This document shows, piece after piece, positions 47,242 to 55,098 of a stretch of 64,000 nucleotides of DNA. Within the stretch, counting starts at the first letter, position 1, and each line of letters starts with the position of its first letter. This DNA is from Arthrobacter pigmenti (GTDB taxonomy: Bacteria; Actinomycetota; Actinomycetes; Actinomycetales; Micrococcaceae): assembly GCF_011927905.1 (NCBI RefSeq), contig NZ_JAATJL010000001.1, forward strand, positions 2,170,001-2,234,000, in the 5' to 3' direction. Position numbers and translations under genes: made by a program. The notes beneath the pieces are model-generated. The model did not search any database and was not told the origin of the DNA. It saw only the letters and a program-made list of their open reading frames with translations.

Positions 47242-48165
47242 ATGGCAGCTCCGGAACCCACGCTCTACAGTGTGCTCGGGCTGACCAGGGGCGCCACCGC
47301 GAAGCAGATCAAGGATGCCTACCGCAAAGCGGCTCGCTCCGCCCACCCCGATTCCGGTGGGAGCGCCGAACTCTTCCACGATGTGGCCGTGGCGTATGAG
47401 ACGCTCATCGATCCGGACCGGCGTCGTCGTTATGACCGGACGCTCGGCCATATCGATCCCCTCCCCAATGCCAGGACCGCCCAACCCCGGAGAAAGCCGG
47501 CCGGGCCTGAACCGGTCAGGGATGAGTTCTCCCAAGCGCCGCGCTACGAACCTCCCTACGGAGCCGCGAACGGCGGGCTGCCCCTGACAGTCGCCAGCCA
47601 GCAGGTGCATGGCCTTGCCCGTCAACCGGGCGTCCTGAAGAAGTTCCGTTCCGGTTCAGCGTCACGGTACGACGGCGAACGCGCCACTGCCCGACTCATC
47701 GAAAGCACCCTGCTGCAGGGATTTCCGGCCGCCCGGCTGGTCAACGGGTTGTCGTTCGGTGGCGGGGTCGAAACGGGCCATGCAGTCCTCGCCGGGTACC
47801 GCATCGCGGTCATCGATTCACTGATCGCTCCGCCGGGAAACTACTCGTGGGATGGCCGCCAACTCAGGCACCGTGGCCGCCGCACCGGCGACGTGCGGAT
47901 CATCGATACGGTGCGGCAGATCCAGGAGACTTTCCCTGAGTGCAATGTCCGCGGATGGCTGGTGCTACACGGACGCCAGAACAATCCGTTTGAGCCCATC
48001 ATCGACTACCCGCCGTCGCTGGACCGGTCCGGTCTCGCAATGGTCCACGTTTCCAACCCCGGAACCCTCCTGCGGGAAGTCAAACGATTCCTCTCCGAGG
48101 GTCCGCAGGCAAATACCGTGCAGGTTCCCGTCCTTGCCCGGCTGCTCAGCGCGGCCGGGCGCTAG
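47242..48165 (+). CDS. J-domain protein with NERD-like carboxyl domain
   Basis: A 307-residue protein. Residues 7-70 form a DnaJ domain with the Hsp70-stimulating HPD at 35-37 (YRKAARSAHPDSGG), then a charged linker. From about 150, YDGERATARLIESTLLQGFP and later VLAGYRIAVIDSLIAPPGNY followed by WDGRQLRHRGRR follow the spacing of a NERD (nuclease-related) domain. The usual catalytic lysine/acidic residues after VID are replaced (SLI), so nuclease activity is doubtful. The ATG at 47242 has GAAAGG upstream. The NERD relation is a pattern inference. Confidence 0.78.
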   Translation: MAAPEPTLYSVLGLTRGATAKQIKDAYRKAARSAHPDSGGSAELFHDVAVAYETLIDPDRRRRYDRTLGHIDPLPNARTAQPRRKPAGPEPVRDEFSQAPRYEPPYGAANGGLPLTVASQQVHGLARQPGVLKKFRSGSASRYDGERATARLIESTLLQGFPAARLVNGLSFGGGVETGHAVLAGYRIAVIDSLIAPPGNYSWDGRQLRHRGRRTGDVRIIDTVRQIQETFPECNVRGWLVLHGRQNNPFEPIIDYPPSLDRSGLAMVHVSNPGTLLREVKRFLSEGPQANTVQVPVLARLLSAAGR

Positions 48166-48174
48166 GATTGCACA

Positions 48175-48669
48175 GTGCTCCGCATCCTCTTCTATTCCCC
48201 TGAAATTCCGGGAAACACCGGCAACGCCATCCGGCTGGCCGCAGTCACAGGTGCGGAACTCCACTTGGTCGAACCCCTGGGTTTCGATCTGGACGACACC
48301 AAGCTTCGCCGGGCCGGTCTCGACTACCACGACCTCGCCGTCCTGACAGTCCACCCGAACCTCGAAACTGCCCTCGCGAAGTTGCAGCCTGCGCGTCTCT
48401 TCGCCTATACCGCTGAAGGCGAGAGAACCTACTCAGACATCCAGTACCGTCCGGACGACGTGCTGCTGTTCGGTCCTGAATCCATGGGACTTCCGGCGTC
48501 GGTCAAGTCTCACCGTGCAGTGACAGCGCGGGTACGCCTACCCATGCTGCCGTCCCGGCGCTCCCTGAATCTCGCCAATTCGGCATCAATCGTCGTCTAC
48601 GAAGCTTGGCGCCAGCTGGGATTCGAAGGCGCACTCATCAAGCAGTCCAGCACGGAGGAAATCTCGTGA
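48175..48669 (+). CDS. trmL: tRNA (cytidine/uridine-34 2'-O)-methyltransferase TrmL
   Basis: A 164-residue SPOUT enzyme that methylates the wobble ribose of tRNA-Leu. The full family pattern is present: RILFYSPEIPGNTGNAIRLA at 3-22, VEPLGFDLDDTKLRRAGLDY, LLFGPESMGLP near 98 and MLPSRRSLNLANSASIVVYE near 125-144 (knot loop). The start is GTG. The length is normal. It is coupled to the downstream methyltransferase by a GTGA overlap. Confidence 0.95.
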   Translation: MLRILFYSPEIPGNTGNAIRLAAVTGAELHLVEPLGFDLDDTKLRRAGLDYHDLAVLTVHPNLETALAKLQPARLFAYTAEGERTYSDIQYRPDDVLLFGPESMGLPASVKSHRAVTARVRLPMLPSRRSLNLANSASIVVYEAWRQLGFEGALIKQSSTEEIS

Positions 48670-49460
48670 AGAACGTTGGTTCACTGTTCGACGACGGCGC
48701 CGAGCACTTCGAGCGCCTCGCACCGGCGCTCTGGAATCCCATGGGCAATGCTGTTGTCGCCGCAGCGGACATCCACACCGGCGAAAGAGTCCTCGACGCG
48801 TGTTGTGGAAGTGGTGCCAGCACCATTCCGGCGGCACAGCTGGTTGGTCCCGAAGGGCACGTCGACGCCATCGATCTGTCCGCGGAGCTCCTTGAGCTTG
48901 CTGCGGCCAAAGCCTCTGCGCTGAACCTGGAATCCGTCACCTTTGCGGAAGCCGACGTCTCCACCTGGACAGGAGAAGCCCCGTATGACGCCGTCCTGTG
49001 CTGCTACGGCCTCTTCTTCCTCTCAGACATGGCCGCCGGAGCCCGGAACCTCGCTGAGCAGCTACGCAGCGGGGGCCGCCTCGCCGTCAGCACGTGGCAG
49101 GAAGGCGCACACGAGCCGTTCGCGGCTCTCCTGAAAGAGGCTGCCTACGCCGAGCAGCCACAGTTGGCAGATGCTCCAGCGCCCAAACCAACACGCCAAC
49201 TGGAACAGATCGCTTCCTCGGCGAAGCTCACGGAATTCCTCGATGCGTGTGGGTTCGCCTCCGTCGAAGTCCACAGCGCTCCCCAGCAACTCCCGCTCGA
49301 TGCCGATCTTGCGTGGTCCCTTGTCCTGGGCAGTGGATACCGTTTTCTATTGCCGGAAGATCCCGACGGCCGCGAACGGGTCCGTGAACGTTTCATCGAT
49401 TCCCTGGGCGAGAACTTCACGCTCAACGCAGATTCGCTCATTGCCGTAGCTACCCGCTAA
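48666..49460 (+). CDS. Class I SAM-dependent methyltransferase
   Basis: A 264-residue protein. It has a Rossmann motif I VLDACCGSGASTIPAAQLVG near 47-66, an acidic residue after beta 2 (HVDAIDLSAELLELA), and YDAVLCCYGLFFLSDM near 110. This resembles UbiE/MenG or small-molecule methyltransferases. The substrate is unknown. The GTG start lies inside the trmL stop. It ends 297 nt before the sigK start, with a SigK-like promoter motif just downstream. Confidence 0.82.
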   Translation: MKNVGSLFDDGAEHFERLAPALWNPMGNAVVAAADIHTGERVLDACCGSGASTIPAAQLVGPEGHVDAIDLSAELLELAAAKASALNLESVTFAEADVSTWTGEAPYDAVLCCYGLFFLSDMAAGARNLAEQLRSGGRLAVSTWQEGAHEPFAALLKEAAYAEQPQLADAPAPKPTRQLEQIASSAKLTEFLDACGFASVEVHSAPQQLPLDADLAWSLVLGSGYRFLLPEDPDGRERVRERFIDSLGENFTLNADSLIAVATR

Positions 49461-49478
49461 GCATCTTCGGCATCGCGC

Positions 49479-49505
49479 CCATCCCCTGTAGCAACGGCTC
49501 CGAAC
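49479..49505 (+). promoter_or_regulatory. Candidate SigK-type promoter of the sigK-rskA operon
   Basis: CCATCC at 49479-49484 and CCGAAC at 49500-49505, spaced 15 nt, resemble the mycobacterial SigK consensus as I recall it (CCATCC, about 16-17 nt, CCGAAT). It lies 253 nt upstream of the sigK start, implying autoregulation and a long leader. The leader also has TGTTCTGGACA at 49703-49713 repeated as TGTTCTGGATA at 49718-49728. Confidence 0.5.
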
Positions 49506-49757
49506 TATAGGTGTCATCAGTCATCAGTGTTCGTCTGTAATGCCGACCACTGGTACTCAGTGCTTGAGGCGGAGGACCATTTGGTTCAACCGCCATCGGC
49601 TAGGGAACGGCGGTATCGAATGGACGGGGGGCAAGGCGGTGGAGTAATGCTGACTCGCACTTTGAAACCACGTGTCTTCAATAACCGTGTCCGCGGTACC
49701 CGTGTTCTGGACACACATGTTCTGGATAGTCATCCCGGAGCTTTATGCTTGAAACCT

Positions 49758-50378
49758 ATGGATACGCCACGTGTGAGCCGGATAAGCCCCGCGAGACCGC
49801 ACGCCCAGCAGACCGCCGGTGACCCAGTCGGATCTTCGGCAGCGCTCGCCGAACTGCTCGGACGGATCGCACGCCAGGACCGCAACGCCTTCGCGGAGTT
49901 CTACACACAGACGTCGCGCCGGGTATACGGGCTCGCCAGGCGGGTCCTGATAGATCCCGAACTGAGCGAGGACACCACGCAGGAGGTCTACCTGCAGGTC
50001 TGGAACATGGCTGACCGGTTCAACCCCGAGGCGGGGAGTCCGATGGCATGGCTGATGACCCTCGCTCACCGCAGGGCTGTAGACAAAGTCCGGTCGGAAC
50101 AGAGCTCAAGCGAACGCGAAGCACGTTATGGCGCCGCCATGCAGGTTAAGGACCATGACGACGTCGTGGATACAGTCACGCAGCGCCTTGAGGCTGAAGC
50201 AGTAGTCGAGTGTCTCGAGACGCTGACGGAAACCCAGCAGGAATCCGTACGGCTGGCGTATTACGGTGGCCTGACCTACCGCGAGGTCGCCGAAAAGCTC
50301 GGAGTAGCGGTACCAACCATCAAATCGAGAATCAGGGATGGCCTGATTCGACTGAAAACCTGTTTGGGGGTGAACTGA
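49758..50378 (+). CDS. sigK: ECF sigma factor SigK
   Basis: A 206-residue extracytoplasmic-function sigma factor. Region 2 has AFAEFYTQTSRRVYGLARRV, SEDTTQEVYLQVWNMAD and MAWLMTLAHRRAVDKVRSEQ. Region 4 has LTETQQESVRLAYYGGLTYR then EVAEKLGVAVPTIKSRIRDG. The pattern, with its anti-sigma factor next, is that of SigK. I chose the ATG at 49758 (MDTPRVSRISPARP); the frame is open for 77 codons upstream but that part is not sigma-like. The next gene starts 1 nt after its stop. Confidence 0.9.
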   Translation: MDTPRVSRISPARPHAQQTAGDPVGSSAALAELLGRIARQDRNAFAEFYTQTSRRVYGLARRVLIDPELSEDTTQEVYLQVWNMADRFNPEAGSPMAWLMTLAHRRAVDKVRSEQSSSEREARYGAAMQVKDHDDVVDTVTQRLEAEAVVECLETLTETQQESVRLAYYGGLTYREVAEKLGVAVPTIKSRIRDGLIRLKTCLGVN

Positions 50379-50379
50379 G

Positions 50380-51186
50380 ATGCAGGACAAGGATACGAAC
50401 AAGCAGTTTGCAGATGATCTTCGGCAGGACCTGGCCAACGGCCTGGCCCTTGAGTGGGCTGAGATGTATGCCCTGGATGCTGTGAGCGAAGAGGAGCGCA
50501 CCACACTCGAGGACTACGTCTCAGGATCCGCTCCCGAGGAACGCAAGGCGTTCAACGAACGAGTTCGGGCCGCGCAGGAGACCATAGCGAAGGCTTACGC
50601 CGTTGACGAGGCTGAACCGCCGGCTGATCTGCTTGGACGCATCATGAGCAGCATCCCGGGAGACCGGCAGGATCAACCCGTTCACAACACCCCGCCTGCC
50701 CCGGCAGACGACCTCTCCGCCAGAAGGGAAGCGCGACGCAAGCCCTCATCGGCGGGACGCTGGCTCGTAGCAGCGGCGGCCGCTGTCGTCGTAGCTGTCG
50801 GCGGTGTGACCGTTGCCCAGAATCTGCAGCCTTCGTCGGTTCAGGAGGAAGTGCTGCAGGCGGCGGACGTGCAGCGGAATCAGGTCCCGATCGAGGGTGG
50901 TGGAACCGCTGAACTCGCGTTCTCCACCTCCGAGGATGCCGCTGTCGTGACCCTCGACGGCGTTCCGGCCCCTCCCGCAGGCAAGGTCTACCAGATGTGG
51001 CGGCTGCCCGCGGACGGCACTCCCCCGGAGTCCCTTGGCACCATGACGGCCGAGGAAGTCACCCACACGGAAGTGCCTGTAGAAGGCATCAACGCATACA
51101 GCGGCCTTGCCATCACAGTCGAACCAGAGGGTGGTTCGGAAGCACCAACTCTACCGATGGTTGTGCAGATCCCGTTCAACGCCTGA
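50380..51186 (+). CDS. rskA: Anti-sigma-K factor RskA-like protein
   Basis: A 268-residue single-pass membrane protein that would sequester SigK. The amino cytoplasmic part has the anti-sigma helices ALEWAEMYALDAVSEEERTT near 23-42, without a HxxxCxxC zinc motif. A membrane helix (WLVAAAAAVVVAVGGVTVA) lies near 127-145. The carboxyl extracytoplasmic RskA domain has VYQMWRLPADGTPPESLG. The start ATG is 1 nt after the sigK stop. Release by regulated proteolysis is the known mechanism in relatives. Confidence 0.9.
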   Translation: MQDKDTNKQFADDLRQDLANGLALEWAEMYALDAVSEEERTTLEDYVSGSAPEERKAFNERVRAAQETIAKAYAVDEAEPPADLLGRIMSSIPGDRQDQPVHNTPPAPADDLSARREARRKPSSAGRWLVAAAAAVVVAVGGVTVAQNLQPSSVQEEVLQAADVQRNQVPIEGGGTAELAFSTSEDAAVVTLDGVPAPPAGKVYQMWRLPADGTPPESLGTMTAEEVTHTEVPVEGINAYSGLAITVEPEGGSEAPTLPMVVQIPFNA

Positions 51187-51210
51187 TCTGCGCCGCACGA
51201 AGATCTACGG

Positions 51211-51252
51211 AGCTGTTGGAGAGAGCCGCCCTCGCGGTCCTCTCCAACAGCT
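51211..51252. terminator. Hairpin downstream of rskA, now beside the IS630 insertion
   Basis: A 13-bp outer stem (51211-51223 with 51240-51252) continues into a short GC-rich inner stem with a 4-nt loop. It lies 25 nt after the rskA stop and 10 nt from the IS630 left end. Before the insertion it would have faced the stop of the convergent PIG-L gene, so it was probably a shared terminator. Confidence 0.75.
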
Positions 51253-51261
51253 GCAACCGGT

Positions 51262-52353
51262 CTAGTGTCCTGCGCCGGTAGTTCGTTGCATTAGTCGGGA
51301 TAGGGATTCCAGGATCTCGTCGGCGGTCTTGGTCCACACGTAGGGTTGCGGGTCCTCGTTCCAGGCTTTCACCCATTCCCTGAGGTCTTTTTCCAGTGCC
51401 TGCACGCTGCGGTGATCACTGCGTTGGAGTAGGTCCCGGGTGACTTCGGCGAACAGCCTCTCGACCTGGTTGATCCATGACGAATATGTCGGAGTGAAAT
51501 GGATATGGAACCGGGGCTGCTTGTCCAGCCAGGTCTTGACCGTGGGGTGTTTATGCGTGCCGTAGTTGTCGCAGATGACGTGAATATCGAGATGGTCGGG
51601 GACTTCCTTGTCGATCTTGGTCAGGAACTTCCGGAACTCGATCGCCCGATGCTTCCGGTGCGTCGAGGCAATCACGGTCCCGTCAGCGACGTTCAGGGCC
51701 GCGAAGAGACTCGTGGTGCCGTGGCGGGCGTAGTCGTGGGTGCGTTTCTCTGGCATGCCCGGCATCATCGGAAACGCTGGCTGCGATCGGGAGAGTGCTT
51801 GGACCTGGGACTTCTCGTCGACGCTGAGCACGACTGCCGACTCGGGCGGGTTGAGGTAGAGACCGACGATGTCATAGACCTTCTCCACGAATAAAGGATC
51901 GTTGGAGAGCTTGAACCCATCAGCCCGGTGTGGTTTGAGGTCGAAGGCCTTCCAGATTCGCCCGATCGTCGATTTCGACAGTCCACTGCGTTCGGCCATC
52001 TTCGCTCGTGACCAATGCGTGGCGTTCTTCGGCGTGTGTTCCAGGGTGGACACCACGACGTCTTCGACCTGGTCGGCCGTGATCGTCGCGGGCCGTCCGG
52101 GGCGAGGTTCGTCAACGAGCCCATCCAACCGGTGCGCGATGAAACGCGACCGCCATTTCGCGACCGTGGGCGAGGTGACCCCGAGCGCTGCAGCAGCATC
52201 CTTGTTCGTCTTGCCCTCACTGCAGGACAGGACAATACGCGAGCGCAAAGCCAGCGCCTGTGATGATTTGGCTCGACGGGCCCACCGGGTCAGGGTCTGG
52301 CGTTCATCATCCGTCAGTGTCAGTTCGGCTTTGGGGCGACCGGTTCGTGGCAT
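51262..52353 (-). CDS. IS630-family transposase
   Basis: A 363-residue DDE transposase. The amino half has two helix-turn-helix parts, NKDAAAALGVTSPTVAKWRS and the Leu/Ile-rich GLSKSTIGRIWKAF. The catalytic core has aspartate in VVLSVDEKSQVQA near 177, aspartate in IHVICDNYGTHKHP near 258 and glutamate in WINQVERLFAEVTRD near 297. These are the IS630/Tc1-mariner hallmarks. The gene is full length with no frameshift. Its stop lies in the left terminal repeat, and it is read in the same direction as the PIG-L gene upstream. Confidence 0.95.
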   Translation of the reverse strand: MPRTGRPKAELTLTDDERQTLTRWARRAKSSQALALRSRIVLSCSEGKTNKDAAAALGVTSPTVAKWRSRFIAHRLDGLVDEPRPGRPATITADQVEDVVVSTLEHTPKNATHWSRAKMAERSGLSKSTIGRIWKAFDLKPHRADGFKLSNDPLFVEKVYDIVGLYLNPPESAVVLSVDEKSQVQALSRSQPAFPMMPGMPEKRTHDYARHGTTSLFAALNVADGTVIASTHRKHRAIEFRKFLTKIDKEVPDHLDIHVICDNYGTHKHPTVKTWLDKQPRFHIHFTPTYSSWINQVERLFAEVTRDLLQRSDHRSVQALEKDLREWVKAWNEDPQPYVWTKTADEILESLSRLMQRTTGAGH

Positions 52354-52399
52354 ACCCCATTCTACAACTTATAGAACGAATTTAAGGCGCATGACACTA
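51263..52399 (-). mobile_element. Complete IS630-family insertion sequence
   Basis: The element is bounded by TA dinucleotides (51263-51264 and 52398-52399), the target duplication expected of IS630. Terminal inverted repeats begin GTGTCCTGCGCC on the left and GTGTCATGCGCC on the right (one difference), with partial matching out to about 29 bp. It carries one intact transposase gene on the minus strand and nothing else. The intact reading frame and near-perfect ends suggest recent movement or retained activity. Confidence 0.93.
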
Positions 52400-53155
52400 G
52401 AAGCCCGCAATAGTCGCGTCGGTATTGACCGGAACTACCTGGAAGACCTCGGCGCTCCGCCCTTGCCTGAGCCCACCGCGCTCCGCATTTGCGCTCAGGA
52501 AGGCGCGGACGGCCCGGTCCATACGATCGATGTCCGGATGCTGGCTCGCGTGGAAGTGGAGCGCGCGCATCTTGTCCTCCACGTGTTCAGTGACATCGAC
52601 GAAGTGGTTTTCCAGCTGTGTAGGTCCACCGAAGAACCACAACCAGGGAACGCGATAAGCGTCGAGCCCCTTCGCGGCCAACTCCGGAAACGCGTATTGG
52701 TTTTCCACGGCGGGATAGATCGCGCGGGTCACCGCCTCCCCGCACGCCAGATGGTCCGGATGGCTCTTCTGGATCCGCTCCCAGTTCCGTTCCGGGTGCA
52801 TCGAGAGAACTATCTGCGGGCGTTCACGCCGGATCAGCTCCACGACACTCGCCACCAGTTCCTCGGTAGGCTCCAGGTAACCGTCCCGGTGCCCGAGAAA
52901 ATGGACCGTCTCCACGCCGACCAGACCGGCAGCTGAGCGCTGTTCCTGGCGGCGTCGTTCCACGATGTCCGGCCGGTGCTCGTCCGAGAAACCCCCGGCG
53001 TCACCATCGGTCATGATGCAGTACTGAACATCGACGCCGGACGCCGTCCACGTCGCGATTGTCCCGGCCGCCCCGAAGTCGATGTCATCCGGATGCGCCA
53101 CGAAACAGAGCACTCGGCTCACCTGGCCGAAATCTGGTGCGGGAGGGCGACCCAC
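52397..53155 (-). CDS. PIG-L family deacetylase
   Basis: A 252-residue zinc hydrolase of the LmbE/MshB type, acting on N-acetylated sugars or similar amides. The metal motif is VLCFVAHPDDIDFGAAGTIA near 15-34, and the second metal histidine is in SHPDHLACGEAV near 135. A typical QEQRSAAGLVGVETVHFLGH lies between. Which of the many PIG-L substrates it uses cannot be read. The GTG start lies 2 nt after the etfA stop, so it is the third gene of an etfB-etfA-PIG-L unit. Its TAG stop is formed at the IS630 junction. Confidence 0.9.
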   Translation of the reverse strand: MGRPPAPDFGQVSRVLCFVAHPDDIDFGAAGTIATWTASGVDVQYCIMTDGDAGGFSDEHRPDIVERRRQEQRSAAGLVGVETVHFLGHRDGYLEPTEELVASVVELIRRERPQIVLSMHPERNWERIQKSHPDHLACGEAVTRAIYPAVENQYAFPELAAKGLDAYRVPWLWFFGGPTQLENHFVDVTEHVEDKMRALHFHASQHPDIDRMDRAVRAFLSANAERGGLRQGRSAEVFQVVPVNTDATIAGF

Positions 53156-53157
53156 TC

Positions 53158-54105
53158 CTAGCCCTTGCGCTTCCGGATCTCTTCGGTTGCCTGCGGGAGC
53201 ACCGTGGACAGGTCACCCACAATGCCGAAGTCCGCGATCTCGAAGACAGGGGCGTCGGCGTCCTTGTTCACCGCAACGATCACCTTGGCCGTCTGCATAC
53301 CTGACTTCTGCTGGATGGCACCGGAGATACCCGCAGAGATGTACAGCCGCGGGGAGACGGTCTTGCCGGTTTGCCCAACCTGCGCGGCATGCTCGATCCA
53401 GCCAGCGTCCGTTGCCGCCCGGGAGGCCCCCACTGCGCCGCCCAGTACATCGGCGAGGTCCTCGATGGGGCCGAAGTTTCCATCGACTCCACGCCCACCG
53501 GCTACCACTACCTGCGCTTCGTCGAGGGTGGGGCGCCCACTGGCGGCCTTCTCGATCCGGCTGGTGATGCGGGCGGCTGCCGCTGGAACATCGACGTCGA
53601 CTGTGTGCGTTTCGGGAACGCAGCCTTCCGGGGCCGGCTGAACCTCCACACTGTTGGCCTTCACCGTAACGATGGGTGTTCCGCTGGTAACGGTCGCCTG
53701 TACGGTGTATGAACCTGCAAAAACGGACTTCGTGACCTGAAAATCCTCACTGACGGCCACAGCATCCGTGATGACGCCGGAGGCGAGCCGAATTCCTGTC
53801 CGCGCAGCGATCTCCTTGGCCTCGAACGTGTTACCGAGAAGAATGGCGGCGGCCTGGGTTGCCGAAGCCGCGGCGGACAGGAAGGCAGCCTTGCCTGCAA
53901 CCAGCAGTTCATCGAGTCCCGGCGTGGAGGGCTGGTACACACTGCTCACGCCGAATGTGCCGAGTTCCTCGGCCACCGCAGGCGAAAGTTCGCCAATGAA
54001 CGCGGCTGCGGGTGTGCCGAGGATGCGTGCGAGAGTCAGCAGCTCGCGATCCGTCTTGTGCAGCGAATCACCTGGATTATCGATATAGACAAGGACTGTT
54101 GCCAT
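53158..54105 (-). CDS. etfA: Electron transfer flavoprotein alpha subunit
   Basis: A 315-residue FAD-binding subunit that, with EtfB, takes electrons from acyl-CoA and related dehydrogenases. The carboxyl FAD domain has VVVAGGRGVDGNFGPIEDLA near 192, RLYISAGISGAIQQKSGMQT near 245-264, and IVAVNKDADAPVFEIADFGI near 268-287. The ATG has AAGGAG 6 nt upstream. It lies 42 nt downstream of etfB and directly upstream of the PIG-L gene. Confidence 0.96.
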   Translation of the reverse strand: MATVLVYIDNPGDSLHKTDRELLTLARILGTPAAAFIGELSPAVAEELGTFGVSSVYQPSTPGLDELLVAGKAAFLSAAASATQAAAILLGNTFEAKEIAARTGIRLASGVITDAVAVSEDFQVTKSVFAGSYTVQATVTSGTPIVTVKANSVEVQPAPEGCVPETHTVDVDVPAAAARITSRIEKAASGRPTLDEAQVVVAGGRGVDGNFGPIEDLADVLGGAVGASRAATDAGWIEHAAQVGQTGKTVSPRLYISAGISGAIQQKSGMQTAKVIVAVNKDADAPVFEIADFGIVGDLSTVLPQATEEIRKRKG

Positions 54106-54147
54106 GGCAGGCTCCTTAAAAAGTTGATGATCGCTCGGAAGCTACGG

Positions 54148-54972
54148 CTAGAGCAGCTTCTGCTCAGCGAGGAAGTCGACCAGACGGAGGCCCGCATCTC
54201 CCTCGTCGGTGATGATGGTTCCCTGCGTCCGGGGAGGTCTCGGCTGTGCGTCCTCGACCCGCGTCCATGACCCCTCCAGCCCCACCTGCGAAGCGTCCAA
54301 GCCGATGTCGGCCAGGGAGAGTGTGCATACGGATTTCTTCTTGGCAGCCATGATTGCCTTGAAATTCGGGTAGCGCGGTTCGTTGATCTGATCGGTTACC
54401 GACACCACGGCGGGGAGGCTGCATTCCACTGTCTCGGCGTAGTTGTCGCTTTCGCGCCGCGCGCTGAGCCGCCAGGCGCCGTCGTCGTCGCCTATCTCAA
54501 GGCTCGAGGCGAAGGTGACCTGGGGAAGCTCCAGCAGCTCTGCGAGCTGCGCCGGCACCAGCGAGGTTTCGCCGTCGGTAGAGGCCATGCCGGTAAGGAC
54601 AATATCGACGTCGCCGAGATGACGTACGACGGCTGCGAGCGCGCGCGAGGTGCCGGAGGCATCGGAGCCGGCAAGGGCGTCATCGGTGAGGTGGACGCCG
54701 TCATGTGCGCCTATCTGCAGCGCTTTCTTGACAGCATTCACGGCCGCGGCGGGTCCCATGGTGATAGCAGTAACCCGGTGGCCGGCGGCCTCGCCGCCAT
54801 GCGCCTCGATGACCTGCAGCGCCGCTTCGAGTGCATATTCATCCAGCTCGGAAAGGATGCTTTCGGAGCGGTCGGTGCTGTGGTCACTGCCCTGCAGATG
54901 ACGGTCGAACTGGGTGTCCGGCACGTGCTTCACCAGTACCGCGATCTTGAGCGCTGATTTCGTCTCGTCCAT
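54148..54972 (-). CDS. etfB: Electron transfer flavoprotein beta subunit
   Basis: A 274-residue AMP-binding partner of EtfA. Landmarks are KIAVLVKHVPDTQFDR near 9-24, ESILSELDEYALEAALQVIE near 38-57, VDIVLTGMASTDGETSLVPA near 120-139 and the signature VTDQINEPRYPNFKAIMAAK near 190-209. The amino end is a few residues longer than usual. The ATG has AAAGG 5 nt upstream. It is the first gene of the etfB-etfA-PIG-L operon. Confidence 0.96.
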   Translation of the reverse strand: MDETKSALKIAVLVKHVPDTQFDRHLQGSDHSTDRSESILSELDEYALEAALQVIEAHGGEAAGHRVTAITMGPAAAVNAVKKALQIGAHDGVHLTDDALAGSDASGTSRALAAVVRHLGDVDIVLTGMASTDGETSLVPAQLAELLELPQVTFASSLEIGDDDGAWRLSARRESDNYAETVECSLPAVVSVTDQINEPRYPNFKAIMAAKKKSVCTLSLADIGLDASQVGLEGSWTRVEDAQPRPPRTQGTIITDEGDAGLRLVDFLAEQKLL

Positions 54973-55052
54973 TGCTGCCTTTCCATGCGGCTACTAGCTG
55001 CCGCACACAAGCTAACCACAAGGGAAAGCGGAATACCGCAGCTATATGACGA

Positions 55053-55085
55053 AGAAGCAGCCCGCCACAAGGACGGGCTGCTTCT
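55053..55085 (-). terminator. Hairpin after the HtrA protease gene
   Basis: A perfect 12-bp stem (55053-55064 with 55074-55085) and 9-nt loop lies 14 nt past the protease stop on the minus strand. It separates that gene from etfB downstream. Confidence 0.75.
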
Positions 55086-55098
55086 CTCGAACTTCCGG

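Noticed and set aside
49527..49757. 77-codon amino extension of SigK
   Set aside because: The translation does not look like a sigma factor, and it would cover the leader with repeats. The ATG at 49758 gives the normal size.
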